Shown here in pieces: positions 43,249 to 55,500 of a stretch of DNA of 64,000 nucleotides; position 1 is the first letter of the stretch; every line of letters starts with the position of its first letter. This DNA is from Zygnema cylindricum (Eukaryota; Streptophyta; Zygnematophyceae; Zygnematales; Zygnemataceae), in NCBI GenBank assembly GCA_037447655.1, contig JBBHKE010002896.1, positions 1-64,000 of the forward strand, read 5' to 3'. The notes below the pieces were generated by a model. The model was not told the origin of the DNA. It saw only the letters and a program-made list of their open reading frames with translations, and did not search any database. Both the position numbers and the translations under genes were made by a program.

Positions 43249-43354
43249 TAGAGGACAAAGTTAGCCAGCTGTCAGTAGAATCTATATTTGTCGTATCCAG
43301 AATGTCCGATTCAAGACCGGCCGTTATCGGCTTTTCACACTATATAGCGCTTTT

Positions 43355-44745
43355 CTCTGTGACAAGAATAGGACAAAACGACAAAGTGTACCAACTCTGC
43401 GTGAACTTTATCGTGTTGTTCGAGCTTTATGCTGGAAGATTATTATTATTCTGTACGAACTTTATATAAAAGTACGATATCGTAATAGTAAATACAGTAC
43501 TTACCGTACTAAGTAACATTGAGAGATTTTTTCGCCATTTTTCAAGATTGAGCGGGCACATGCGAATCTGCGCCTACCTTTTTGAATCGCTCCTAGGGCC
43601 TATGACTTTGGAATTTGGATTACTCATTACTGTAAATTTGGATTTAGTGAAGATTCTTCGTACTATTTTTCACAAGTGTTCCAATGTACGAAAAGTCGAA
43701 AACGAAATCGTTACTTAATTCTTCGTTAGGGTACTTTCGCATGTAACCGAAACTTTAATCTTATAACTTTGTTTTTAGCGAAGATTCTCCGTACTACTTT
43801 CAGAGCATTCGGATGTAAACCCAAATAACGTGTTACTTTAAAATTGTGACTCACGCAGACGTGAACGAAACAATGTGACAGGTGATGTGGTACCCAAAAT
43901 GATGTGAAACTTCAACTCGGCTTCAAATTGAGACGTCCAACCGCACGCTGTACAATCTTTGTGACTTCGGGACATTGTCGACGTGGAGGCTTTCAACACA
44001 CTGCCGTACTTGCGCTCACCTATTCCACAGAACGCCCCTCTCTTCTCTGCCGTGTCGTGTCTTTGTACTTTCCACCACCCTTCTTCGCCATCCTTGCAAA
44101 AACGGGTACAAAGCATATTAACATAGTGTATTCAAATAGGGAAGGAGGACAAACATTTACGGACTTCTATGCAGCTATATAAGTTCAAACATGCATGTGA
44201 CATTGCCAAATGTTGTTGGGTATTTTAATATATCATTTTAACTGTAAAACAGTTTGCAATGTGAAGTATTTTCTTATATTCAGTTTAACGCACTATTTCT
44301 ATGCTGTAATCGACTTATTATAATTGTTACTACACCAACAATCTGAACTTTTTTTTTTCAGTTCATTACACAGTGTTTACACTATTTTTAGGTTGTTTTC
44401 GACTTATTATAATTGTTTCTAAACCCAACAATCTGAACTGTATTGTTTTTTTCAGTTCACTGCACAGTGTTTACACTATTTTTGGGTTGTTTTCGACTTA
44501 TTATAGTCATCTCAACATCTATATGAAACGCAAGTGAAATTAACATAGATAAACCAAAAAGGTGGAATTGGAATATAACATTAAAAAAGGTCTACTCGAT
44601 GTTAGAAACAATGTATGGATTTTAACATTAAAAGTGGCCAATATATTTCAGGGCGGATCAAGAACAAAAGATGAAATATTTGCTGATGATAATCCAAAAA
44701 TTGACATATAGTCCATATATAATCCAAAAATAGATATAGATATAG

Positions 44746-44793
<48 letters not shown>

Positions 44794-45020
44794 TGTCTGC
44801 ATCTGTCACAAATACATATATATAGACATATATACAGATGTATATGTATGTACTTGGTCGACAGGCAGTCAAGCAGGCGGTTGGCAAACATATTATAGAT
44901 ATCATACTATTATGTATATCATGACTATATATACAACTCTATATGTATAGTTGCACCTCTCTCTATATATATACATGTACACACACACATTAATATGCAA
45001 AAATACACATGTTATATAAA
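43355..45020. other. non-coding region with simple and tandem repeats
   Basis: No gene recognised. It holds an about 90-bp tandem repeat at 44311-44510 (CGACTTATTATAATTGTT, CAGTTCAYTRCACAGTG), a (TA)n tract at 44749-44791, and a weakly duplicated stretch at 43604-43840 (GAAGATTCTYCGTACTA). Confidence 0.6.
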
Positions 45021-45023
45021 CAA

Positions 45024-45561
45024 GTTTTTGAATTTAAACGGACGCGATTGGAGCTGACGCACCGGAGTGGTCATTTGGCGGTTTGTGAGCCAATGTCGGT
45101 GGATGACACGTGGCAAGCCATAAGTGGATGGCGGATATTACGGGAAGAGCGACCATGGTTGAGGAATAGACAAATGTCAACGGGACGACCATGTCGTACT
45201 ATGACTGTACAAGAGGTACCGCGACAACTGTAATTCTTGTACTTTACAGTATTCTAATTGGTTGAGTATAGTAGTAGTAGGGGGCTTAGAGAGGGAATTA
45301 GAACTTAGACATTTTTTTTTAGGCACCTCTCTCTTTGGGAGACCTTTTGTATTTATAGGCCATCTTTGGAGGGCCATAACTTAAAGCTCAAGGGAGCAAA
45401 TTCAGTGATTTTTTTTGCGTTCGACTCAAGGGAGTCAAGCCCAATATATTTGCGTGCCAATGTGGCACTTATTTAGTGGGAAAGTCAAATGGGTAAATAT
45501 TATCCTAGAGGCTTCATATAAGCTGGATATTCTGTGGGCCAATGGAGGTCACGAAATTACA
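45024..45561 (+). repeat. 3' portion of a copia LTR
   Basis: Matches the promoter-to-end half of the LTRs further left: GATGACACGTGGCA, the GTACAAGAGGTAC region, GGACTTAG-like, hairpins GCTC-AAGG-GAGC and GACTC-AAGG-GAGTC near 45388-45436, and the terminus CAATGGAGGTCACGAAATTACA. The 5' half is missing and no primer site follows. Confidence 0.75.
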
Positions 45562-45697
45562 CATGTTTATTAGCGCTCTAAACAATAAATCATTCAATAA
45601 CTAATATAAGAAAAGCTTTCGTTTGACAAATTATAATTTTGTGTGTCCTAACCAATCAGTTGTCAAAATTGACAAGTTCGACATTCCACTCGTAAAA

Positions 45698-46708
45698 TGT
45701 AGAAATAAGTGATTTCTAAGGTATTTTCTAGGTCTAATAAACAAAAAAAATAGGCTAGGTAAGTAAGTTCAACTTGACTCCTAATCTCTCTCAAGTCCCC
45801 ATACTTGTTGTAGTCATTGAAGACTACTGAGAGAGATGGAGACATGGCTGAGGGAGGAGAAGGAAGGAAGATAGGGGAGAGTAAGAGTGACAAAGTCACT
45901 GTTTACCAAAATGGTGAGTCCGCAAGACTTGAACCTTTGATCGGCAGAGCTAGGTGTAGCCGTTCGCTCTAGCTGGTTAGTCGTAGGATCGCTGGAGTAT
46001 ATAGGATATAATAGCTACTTTAGAATGTCGCGGTATGATAAGTCATTTAACTGATTATATGGACTTAGTGTAGAATACTTACAATTGAACGATCCCTCCT
46101 ACGAAACAAATATACCGGACATTTGTTTGGTCTACCTACATTGAAAGCCGGTCTACATCGGATTGCTCACATTCAAGCCAACATGGCAAATGACCAAATT
46201 GGCGGTTTTGGTCGTAACGTTATCGGATGACACGTTGCTTTTCAGTTGAATTCCCAGAGTACATTAGAACAAGTGAGAAGTCGACAGGTGTTTGCCACTC
46301 AGCCAGGTCATACAACGATCGTACAGAAAGTACTACAGCTTGTGTCCCTTACTCTACGATACAGTCATCTGATTGGCTAGGTACTTCACTAATAGAGGGT
46401 TTAGAGAGGGGATTTAGGACTTAGAAAATTATGAGGCAGCCGCCTCTCTTCTAGTGAGCTTGTATACAAAAGGTCAACTTTGACCTCAAAGAATTAATTG
46501 CTCAGTTGAGCAAATTTGGAGATTTATTTTGCGTCTGACTCAAGCCCTCACAAGGGTGAAATCAGGCCGTCACAAGGGTGAAGTTAGTCAGATCTATTGG
46601 GGTTCATAGTGCCTATGATTGTTTGGCAAAGTAGCAAAGTTGTTTTTATCCTAGAGGGCTTCTAATGGTCTGCCAATTATGTGGGTCAATGGCGACCATA
46701 GAATTACA
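45698..46708 (+). mobile_element. solo copia LTR
   Basis: 1011 bp, TGTAGAAATAAGTG to CATAGAATTACA, flanked by TAAAA (45693-45697) and TAAAG (46709-46713), a near-match expected for an old target duplication. It has the antisense tRNA-like block at about 45915-45990 (GACTTGAACC). There is no gag or primer site after its end. Confidence 0.78.
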
Positions 46709-49060
46709 TAAAGAGCATTATGGTTGGTCTTTGTAAGTGTAAATGTACTCAGTGTAACAATTTTTTTGTTGTATGGTTTCTTTTAAAAATAAAAGGCAAT
46801 AAACGAATATTGCCTAATGAAGTGTCATAATCGACATTGGTGTATGGCTTTTCGAGGATTTTACTCTCTTTATTTATCCAAATTTTAGTTTTTTTCACGA
46901 TACACGTAACCAAGGGGTTTTTGCAAAAAAATATAATATAAAAAAAAATGACCTAAAGAGCATTAACTTCGATTTGGCCAAAGGCGGATTCCGACTGATA
47001 ATCAATTTTGGCTCCCCTATTGTCTAAGTCAGTTGTAAAGGGTACTTCAATCGCGTTCTCGAATACAATTGTGGACCCTTCATTTTATACTAAAAACATA
47101 AAAGACAAAGTCATTATAAATGAAATGATAAGCGGAACGATCTGAAATATTTTTTTTATGGGCTTTCCACCAAGTTCTATCATCACTTCCACTTCCCCTT
47201 TTGTTAGAGACACTTATGTTAGACCCATTATTGATGTAGATCTTAGTCGGGCATGTTGTCTAAAATCACACGGAAATTTTTAAGTTTCCGTGGATGCTAG
47301 CCAGATCACATGTATTTAAATTGCACCCACCTCTCAAAACTCCTAAGGCATTGTACATTTTAATGATGATCCACTCATTAATATGTAGTGATGTCCTCCT
47401 CTTTTTTTTCTATAGTCGATGCCAAAGGTGTTCTTGTTGTTGGATGCGACCTTGTTTTCGTCTCTATCGAGTTTTAATGTTATTGTTTCGCAAGTTTTTG
47501 TTTAAGAAAAACATTGGTATATTCATGTTCTTACTTCTTATAAAGGCAACATAGCTTGGAGGGTTATTTTTCCTTGGGGTTTCGTAAATGACAAACACTA
47601 AAATTTACATGAAATTGCTCTAATATGAAATGACAAGTGATTTATTATTTGTAGTTTTATAAAGACTTATTGGGTTGTTTTTGTTAATGTTTAAATTGCG
47701 CATTAAGTGCACACATAAAGGGGTTTTTCTAGTTTAGCTATCTAATGAGCTTCCTCTAATTTTTTTTTGTGATAGCTAATTGATAACTTTTTTTGACACG
47801 GTAAGACCCACAACATTAGACTGAATCCAGCTACATTGTTTGTTTTATCGTACTTGTTAAAATTCGACATTCATATGATATTCGTTTCAGCAATAAAAAC
47901 GAAGGGATAATCTTGGGGATACTCTTCTTGCATTAAATGACGTAATAAATAATATTAAAGGTTATAGTCGCAAACTTACAATTAATCCTCACGTAATTGA
48001 CAACATAGATCTTGAAAATAATTAAACTTTGCAATTGAACATGACAATGTGGCTACATCGCGGCTAATGACTTCCAAACCTCGTGAATTTCAATCATGAG
48101 ATGAGACATTGTAAATATTCGATCATGGTTTGCTTTAAAACATCGACTATACGAGTCTCTTTGGGCTATTGTCCATCAAACGTTTTTAGTAATCGTAGCG
48201 ACACGTTCATTGGGTGTAATCATTTTACCACTTATCCATCAAGACGTGCCATCAGTGCACGTATCGCATACGTGCTTTACAACAACTTATACCACGTTGT
48301 TTTTTGTTCAGACGCAGAGAATAGTAAAATATTTTAAGAGCACAAAATTTGAACGTCTTAACTATACGGACGAACGTAATTTAAGATTTGTTGAAAACGT
48401 ATCAAATTGTAACATATACAACTGCGTACTTTATGACTGTACAAATTGAGACATCACATTTCCGCGAAGGTCAATGGATGGCAAAAAGAGCGTTAGAGGA
48501 TATCCACCGAGAAAGTTTTTTTTGTCGGTTTTGGTGGATTTGAATCCACCTTTTTCGAAGGCAAATGGCCATTGCCAATTCTCAGGTTTTCATCGCTTGT
48601 CCATCGTGGATTCTATCTTTTATTTCCAAGTGTACCAACCGAACACGTCCAATGTGTGGCAATAGATGACACTAGCCATAAAGTGGATAGAATGAGCGTT
48701 TGCGTCGAAAACACAAAATTGGATGATAAAATTTGTGGCCCCTAAGTTTAGTGTTGTACCGGATATGAAATTATAATTGAACAAATCGACAATAGTGTAG
48801 ATTAACGCCCGAGTTTTGGATTAATCGAAATCTTTCCGTACCGGATTTATGTACAATCATCACACAGATGAAAACAAAATTTCGCGCATCGCCGATTCTC
48901 ATGTGTGATCCCGATACATCTTTGTAACCGGTCGTTGTTTAGAACTTTAGGTTTCGACGTAGTCAATGAACAGGGGAGGCTTAAACACTTAAGATTTACC
49001 GGACATCATTGCTCTCGTGTGATTTCATTTCGAACTTCCGTACATTTCAAATATTGGTAC
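46709..49060. other. unannotated AT-rich region
   Basis: I find no coding sequence, RNA gene or clear transposon terminus in these 2.3 kb. Short frames are present but lack recognisable motifs. Confidence 0.5.
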
Positions 49061-49909
49061 TAGTGTAGGGTATCGAGGACCTTTTGCCGATATTCAATAT
49101 ATATCCAATTTTAGGTATCCCATATTCAATATAAGCGATATATTGAAAATAAAAACATCGCGATATATCACCAATATATCGCCAATATATCGTATCGTCG
49201 ATATATCGAGGCATTAAAAAAATATGAAATTTTTAAAAGGTCTCCAAAGTCACGTGCCTTCGGACAAGGTGACCCTAAAATCTTTGCCGAAAAAAAATAC
49301 GGTTTTTTTCTTGAAAGTCATCAGAGTGATGAAGATATTTTACGTACATTGGCGCGGTACAATAGTGAGGAACACGTACATAATACGGAAGTACAGATTT
49401 CCATATGAAAATGGTCGGTTTTCAAATCTTTGACGATTTTAGAGATTTCATCGTCAGCTTACAAGGAACCACTCAAATCAAAACACGTATGTAAAAACTT
49501 GTTTCAGAGGATACACGATGTAACCGAGGCCTCTGAAATACATAAATTTTGTTGTTTGTACTATTACACAAACCTCCTCATGTAACCATACCCCAAATAA
49601 GTAATTATATGAATTACAAAATTAGTAATTTTTGTCGGTTACATTTTGCGGCGCCTACCTTTTAAGTTTTAAGTCACGGAACAAAAATCACGTCGTACAT
49701 GGCTTATCAAACAATTTGTCTTTTTTGCTAAAATAACATATTGTATAAAAATATAAAATGTTAAATATAAAAAATATTGTATATCGCGATATATATCTCG
49801 ATAATTTATATTGGTCACGGTATGATATTTCAAGGATTCTGCTTGATGGATTTTCGATATATCGAATATCTAGATTATCGCGATATGAATTTACCCGATA
49901 CCCAACACT
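49061..49909. mobile_element. non-autonomous hAT-like element
   Basis: 849 bp with inverted termini TAGTGTAGGGTATCG and CGATACCCAACACTA (one mismatch) and 8-bp flanks ATTGGTAC / AATGCTAC matching at 6 of 8 positions, as expected for an old hAT target duplication. Subterminal zones on both sides are packed with ATATATCG/CGATATAT motifs, typical of transposase-binding subterminal repeats. No transposase is encoded. Confidence 0.65.
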
Positions 49910-50254
49910 AAATGCTACAAATAATCTTTATCGTTCTACGACTGTCGTACATTGCAATTTATGTATGAAACTTCGCATGTCTTTCCCGCGATATGATTTT
50001 GTGTCGATGTCGATCAGAGGTCGCAAACGGTCAACCGAAACCCTGACCGACCGTTAACCGACCGCCCGCGCCTGATCCGAAACGGATAGGGTTGCCAAAT
50101 TTTGGGGGTCGGGCAGTTACGGTCGGTTGATTCAACGGGAAAAAAAAAATGGTTGCGGTCAGTCAACCAAAAAACAAAAAAAAATGAAAATTTTGTACTG
50201 TCCTTATAATCCAACATTCTTGTACTTTGTACTCTTTGGTATCGTGGAAGTACG

Positions 50255-51227
50255 AGTAACAACAATAGCGGATCGAACTTGTTTATAAAGAGGTATTTAG
50301 GTATTATGATTATAGAGTACTAAATTTGGTAGACGTCCGCGAAAGAATCACGCTATTTGGAGTTATATTTTAAAAGTTATAGCGATGGGTGTATTTAGGT
50401 GATAGCGTGGGGTCTTAATAACAAGTGGGTATCATTGAAACGGGTTAATGGTCAAATTAGTACCGAAATTACGCGTATACGTTTCAAAAAGTTCTAGCGA
50501 AACGTTAAGTATGCACGGTGGTTCGTTTCGTACAAATTTTAGTACGAAACGTCACTTTTACTTAAGGGAATTTCGTTGGAAGTTTCGCGTGCGAAATTTG
50601 TTACGCACGATCCTGCGAAGTCGCGTTTTGTTTGGCGCGCACTTTTGCACGTAAATGTTACGTAGTGAAACCTAACCTTTGATTGGTTAGTAAAGTGCTA
50701 AGTAGTAAGTAAGAGATTTCGCACGTTTTTGCATTCGTCAGTCGGAGTCTTTGCTGATCAATGATTGGCCTAGGTAAAACCTGTTAAAACGGAGCATTGG
50801 AGCGTTGACTCTGGCCTGGCGAGTCTAGGGCGATGATCGATAAATAGTGAAGTGTAAGAGGAGAGTAGACATCTTTTCATTTGGAAAAGTTTATGGAAAT
50901 TCCGGCTGATCTTGGTCCTGAGCGATTAATACCAAATTGGAGAAAAGGCATTTTGCATTGAAATCTCTTACTAACTAAATAGTGTTTAGTAGTTAAGAGA
51001 TAGAATTATTAAGAGTGGAGAGTAGTGGAAAACACTTTAATAAGAAGGGTTGAGCCACGAGGGCGAGAGACCAAGCTAATGTTATGTGGACAGAAGCTAC
51101 TTCTAATTTAAAGTTTATCATTGTGTGAGTGTTGTCCAAAGTGGATGTGTATTTTCCAATGTGTGGAATGTGTGGTTGGGATTGTTTGTAGTAATGGGAT
51201 TTTCTGAGAGGTAGGAGATCCTGTTAC
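50255..51227. mobile_element. 973-bp insertion flanked by AGTACG repeats, class unknown
   Basis: Bounded by AGTACG at 50249-50254 and 51228-51233. At 60893-60930 the two flanks (TATCGTGGAAGTACG and TGACATCATGATTAGCG) are directly joined, giving a natural empty site. Ends read AGTAACAAC and CTGTTAC, a short possible inverted terminus. No coding sequence or LTR-type TG...CA ends were found. Confidence 0.55.
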
Positions 51228-51251
51228 AGTACGTGACATCATGATTAGCGT

Positions 51252-51437
51252 CGCAAATCTGACACGGTACTGTAGTAACGCTATTCATTTTGCTAATCTT
51301 AGGGAACGCGACAAAGCATCGCAAAAGTAACACGGTAGTACACTATTCATTTCGCAAATCACAGGAAACGTGACAAAGCGTTGCAAATCTGACACGGTAG
51401 TACACTATTAATTTTCGCAAATGTTAGGCAACGCGAA
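51252..51437 (+). repeat. 62-68-bp tandem repeat, first locus
   Basis: Three units beginning YGCAAAWSTRACACGGTA at 51252, 51320 and 51382, including GGRAACGYGACAAAGCRT. The same repeat occurs at 60929-61080. Confidence 0.75.
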
Positions 51438-51817
51438 AAATTGTAATTATTGGCTTATTTATACGTCGTACAATATTGCAAAATGCTAATTACGCATTTT
51501 ATACCGTGTTTCCACAAATATATCATATTATTATGTCAATGTCATGCGATATGTAGTAATAATTGGTTAATAAATCAGTGAAAATCAAACTATTACGTCA
51601 ATTTCCCACGACTAGTCCTAATTATTGGCGTACTCACATGTGTCAAACAATAAATTGATAAATTGAATTGCTATTTAAGTTAGAGAAACTCGACCACAAT
51701 TCAAACAAAACATAGTCGTACACTAAAATGGGGAAAAACATCCTCGTTTCCCTTAAAACTACAATCCAAAACGAACTTCAAAAATAAAAAAATGGTGAAA
51801 CTGCTGAGTATTACCTA

Positions 51818-52573
51818 GTGAAAGAAAGCAGGGCCACTTCAAATTGTTAGAAAAAATTTGAGCATGTCTATGAAGTTAGAACATCAAACAAATACATGGT
51901 TAAGGGGGCAGGTTTTGTGGCTTGTAATACATGTTTCATAGTTTATCAATACAAGTCAGCTAACGGTACTTCAACAATCAATACTCACACATGTTTAGAT
52001 TTGGCCGACATGGATAATTCAAGAGGACTTCTTCGTAAGTTTCTTTCAAAAACAGAGGCGAAAACGAGTGACAAAAAAAAAAATTGCGAAAATGGTGGCG
52101 TTGATGTGTTGTGAGGACCTTTGACCATTTTCCATAGTCAACGGTTCAGGTAAGATTTATTTTAAATTTTAGTTAAGATGGCTTGCGTGTAAATGTTATT
52201 ATAACTTGTTTTGTTCATAAATTTATATATTTGAGCTTAGTTTGTCATAATATTTTTTTTTATTTGTCTTTCTATAAAAAAAAATTCCATTTCGGTAGAA
52301 ACCTTATTTATTAATCATGGTTAGTAATTGTATGATATTATTTTCTTGCTTTTTTTGTTTTTTTACCCAGGTTTTCAAACATTTTGTGAAGCATTGTTTG
52401 ATGTTGGTGTTTCGTCCAACAAAAGTGTTGACATCCACCAACTTCTCCCGTCCATCAATAGTGTAAAAAACTGCATTATATCTTTTGCGAAAGATATTCG
52501 TAAATTGATCATCCCAAAACTTAGAGAGAATATTGATATCAATATTTTTGTCGCATTCATGACCGATCTCTAG
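51818..52573 (+). pseudogene. decayed hAT transposase, N-terminal part
   Basis: The first block resembles a BED-type zinc finger: KKFEHVYEV, GFVACNTC, then YQYKSANGTSTINTHTC (Cys-Cys-His-Cys ligands; 51850-51990), with a stop shortly before it (TGTTAG, 51846-51851). A second block reads CEDL-stop-PFSIVNGSG and, after a GT-AG intron (about 52152-52370), GFQTFCEALFDVG and IFVAFMTDL with a terminal TAG at 52571-52573. This is the order of hAT transposases: BED finger, PFSIV...GF motif, first catalytic D region. The stop before PFSIV replaces the usual Arg (CGA to TGA). The catalytic core and dimerisation domain are missing, so it is inactive. Confidence 0.7.
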
Positions 52574-52597
52574 ACAATAAAAAGAACCTCATTCATG

Positions 52598-55500
52598 TCA
52601 GTAACCGCTCATTTTACTAACAAATAATTTAAACTTCATGCATGGACACTTCAAGTTGATCATATTCCGGAGGAAAAACACAGTGCGGAAAATCCCTGTT
52701 GATCCTTCCTTGTCATTGATCTCTCGTTTTACTTCTCGGCTTTCTCCCTTTCGACTCTCACCTTGCAGCATCGATTGCCTTTCAACATCCCGCGACCGCT
52801 TGCTTTTCTGGCTTCGGTTTGTATCTTCACAATGCGTTTTCAACTTCCTGTCACTAAGATGCTCTACTATATCCCTTCTTGTTTTGCTATTGTCTTCAAC
52901 ACCAGCAATTGCAACCCCGTATCTTTTCTCTTGTTCGGCATTTTTCAGCCTTGGCTTCACAGTGGATGCCTCCTTTTCTGTATCTCCCTCTGGTTTCTGA
53001 CTGACCTCTTGCAAAATACTCCCTCCTAACTCCTTGGACATTTGCTCGTCTCCCCTCCATTCCCCTTCCTCCTCAGAATCCTCCCTCTGACCATGTGGAC
53101 TATACTCCCCTTCTTCCCTTTCTCTTTTCGTAGGCTGCTTAACATCCTCCTTATCCTTGGCCCCCTTACCGGCTGCCTCCAACATATGCCTCCCCTTTTT
53201 TTGCTTGTCATTAGTCTTCCTCGTTCTTTTCCTTCTCTGTGACTCATCAACGCTCTTCTCTGAAACTGAGGATTCTCCAGTCTGATCAGAATATCTTTCT
53301 AATCCCCTGTCCCTCCTTCCTCCATAAGATTTATCTTTGTCCATAGCACTGTCTTTCTGTGTATCACTGCCAGGTGAATCCTCTTGTTCATGTACCCGAC
53401 TTTTCTTTGTTTCCCGCCTAAGTTCTACGCCATTTTTAACCAGATTTGATTGCATATTTTCTATTCCTCCTTCCAACCTGTCAGTCTCCATGCATTGAGC
53501 CTGACCCATATCCTCTTCACCTCCCTCAGCCCCACCTTCCTTCCCATCACCTTTTCCTGTCTCTCTTCTGCCCAGATTGTCTTGAAACTCAGCTGCCCTT
53601 TCTTTGACAGCAGGTCTTAGGACCTTCAATTCTGGAGACTCCTTGACTGCTCCCTGGACAGAGCCACTCCATCTGACCATTCCAGCAGGCTCCTCTGTAA
53701 TCCTCACACTTTTTTCAGTCTGCCCCTGTCCAAAACTCCTACCATCACCCTTCCCTTCTTGTTTTCCTGATCCAGCCATCCCACCTGAATACGAACCTGC
53801 CAGACTGCCCTCCTTAATGGTGCCCGTGCCGTTTTGTAACAAAGCAGAGAAAAGCTTTGCCTTCTTCAATCTTTCTGCTTTCCGTTTCTCTGTGAGTGAC
53901 AAATGGGCATTGGCAGAATCTGCCTCCTCTGACGCTGCAACTGCCGCTGCCTTTGCCGCAACATTTGCCGCCATCACCAAGTTTTCATGGCTCCTTCTCC
54001 CAGAGCTTGTGGTAGGCTCTACAGTACGACCCAATCCCAACATTGAATCTACCTTTTCGGATTTTTGAGAAACCCCATTTCCTACAGCTCCACCTCCAGA
54101 TGTTCCACCCTTCTTTCCAGCTGTAGCCATTTTCAGCAACGCCAAGATATCGGTTGTACTTCGTTCTACATGTGGCTGGGTTTCTCCTCTCCCTCCTTCG
54201 CCTCCTCCCCCTCCTTCCCCTCCTGAAACTGACATGGATGAGGCTGATCCCACATGGGGCAAAACGGCAATAGTTTGGATGGGCAAAACTTTCCCTCGTG
54301 TGACAGTATGTAAAGCTGCTGCGACTGCATTTATGCTCATGCCACTGCCTTTGGCTTGACCGCCCTCAAAATCATCCATACCAGAGGGAGACTTCTCCTC
54401 CCCTTTTCCTCGTTCAAAAAATAGTACATCAGGACTTACAGATGTAAGCTCTGTCCCTGTCTCAAGTGCTTCTATGGCAACTTCACTGAGTCTTGTCGGT
54501 TTGCTTGATCCACCACTACTTAACATCTTTGTCGTATCGGTTACTTCTACTGCAGTTTGAGCATCAATATCATTCTTAATTACTGGCTTACAAACTTCAT
54601 TGCGTGGATGATCCACATCTGAGGAAATAGGCTCATTCTCTAAGGGAGGCTCCTCCAAAGAAAGTTCGGAATCCTTCTTGCCAGAATCAGTTACAACTTC
54701 TACATAAGAACTGGTCATCTCCTTCACCGCCTCTTCTTTTATGACTGCAGTGTGATCAATACCTTCGTTCTTGGGTACTTCTTCATTCTTTGTAGACTCA
54801 TTCACCACTTTCAGATTCTCTCCCTCCTGCGAAACAATGTCTCTTATCGTCATTAGCGAGCTAACATAAACACCTATTGTAAGCTTAAGCACCAACAAAA
54901 CAAAAATGGTTAAAAAAAGTTTGGTAATTTACCTGCAAAGCTTTCGTCAGTAATTGCAGGTAAAACCAGTGCCATTCATGTGACGGCACAAGGAAAGGAA
55001 AGCGACCACCTGTTTTATCCCTCTCCCTCACTATTCCCTCAAATTCCTTGCCATTTCGAGCAATAAATTCGACCATCTTTGCTATAATACGTTGATCCTG
55101 AATTGAAGGTTCCTTTCTCACTTCGTTCTCACTATACACATTCCCCATTGGCGGACCTGGTTCTTCGGTGCCCGGAGGAAGTGGTTCTTCACCCATATCC
55201 TCGCCAACAGAAAGTAAATCATCACTAGAATCTGCAGCGGGTACTTTGAGCCTTCCTGTTTCCAATAAGTCACCAAAGGCATGAGAGCGAGATGCATCCT
55301 CCATATTTGTTCTATTCGCTTCAGTTGAATCCAAAACCTTTGCAGACAATAAACCCACATGCTTATCCTGGTCTTCTTTCTGATTTTTTAGAATGACAAA
55401 CTCAAGTTCATTGTTATCCGTAGCCCTTATTTGTGCCTCGCTACCTTCTCCTTCAATGAATCCAGCCTCTCTGACAACTGCCTGTTTCTCACTCATCGCT

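Larger units (their letters stand above)
38045..43350 (-). repeat. right arm of the large inverted duplication
   Basis: Reverse complement of the left arm from the 3' flank of the gene to beyond the mariner-like MITE. It is longer than the left arm mainly because of the intron minisatellite (39190-41300); it lacks the Harbinger-like MITE. Both outer ends lose similarity near 31020 and 43350. Confidence 0.85.

Noticed and set aside
43838-44182. Overlapping 92-codon frames on both strands
   Set aside because: No start context, splice partner or recognisable domain; length is within chance expectation for this base composition.
50010-50200. Possible second hAT element (GGTCGCAAACGGTC and many GGTCGGT-type words)
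   Set aside because: The start resembles hAT subterminal sequence, but I could not find a matching right terminus or target duplication.
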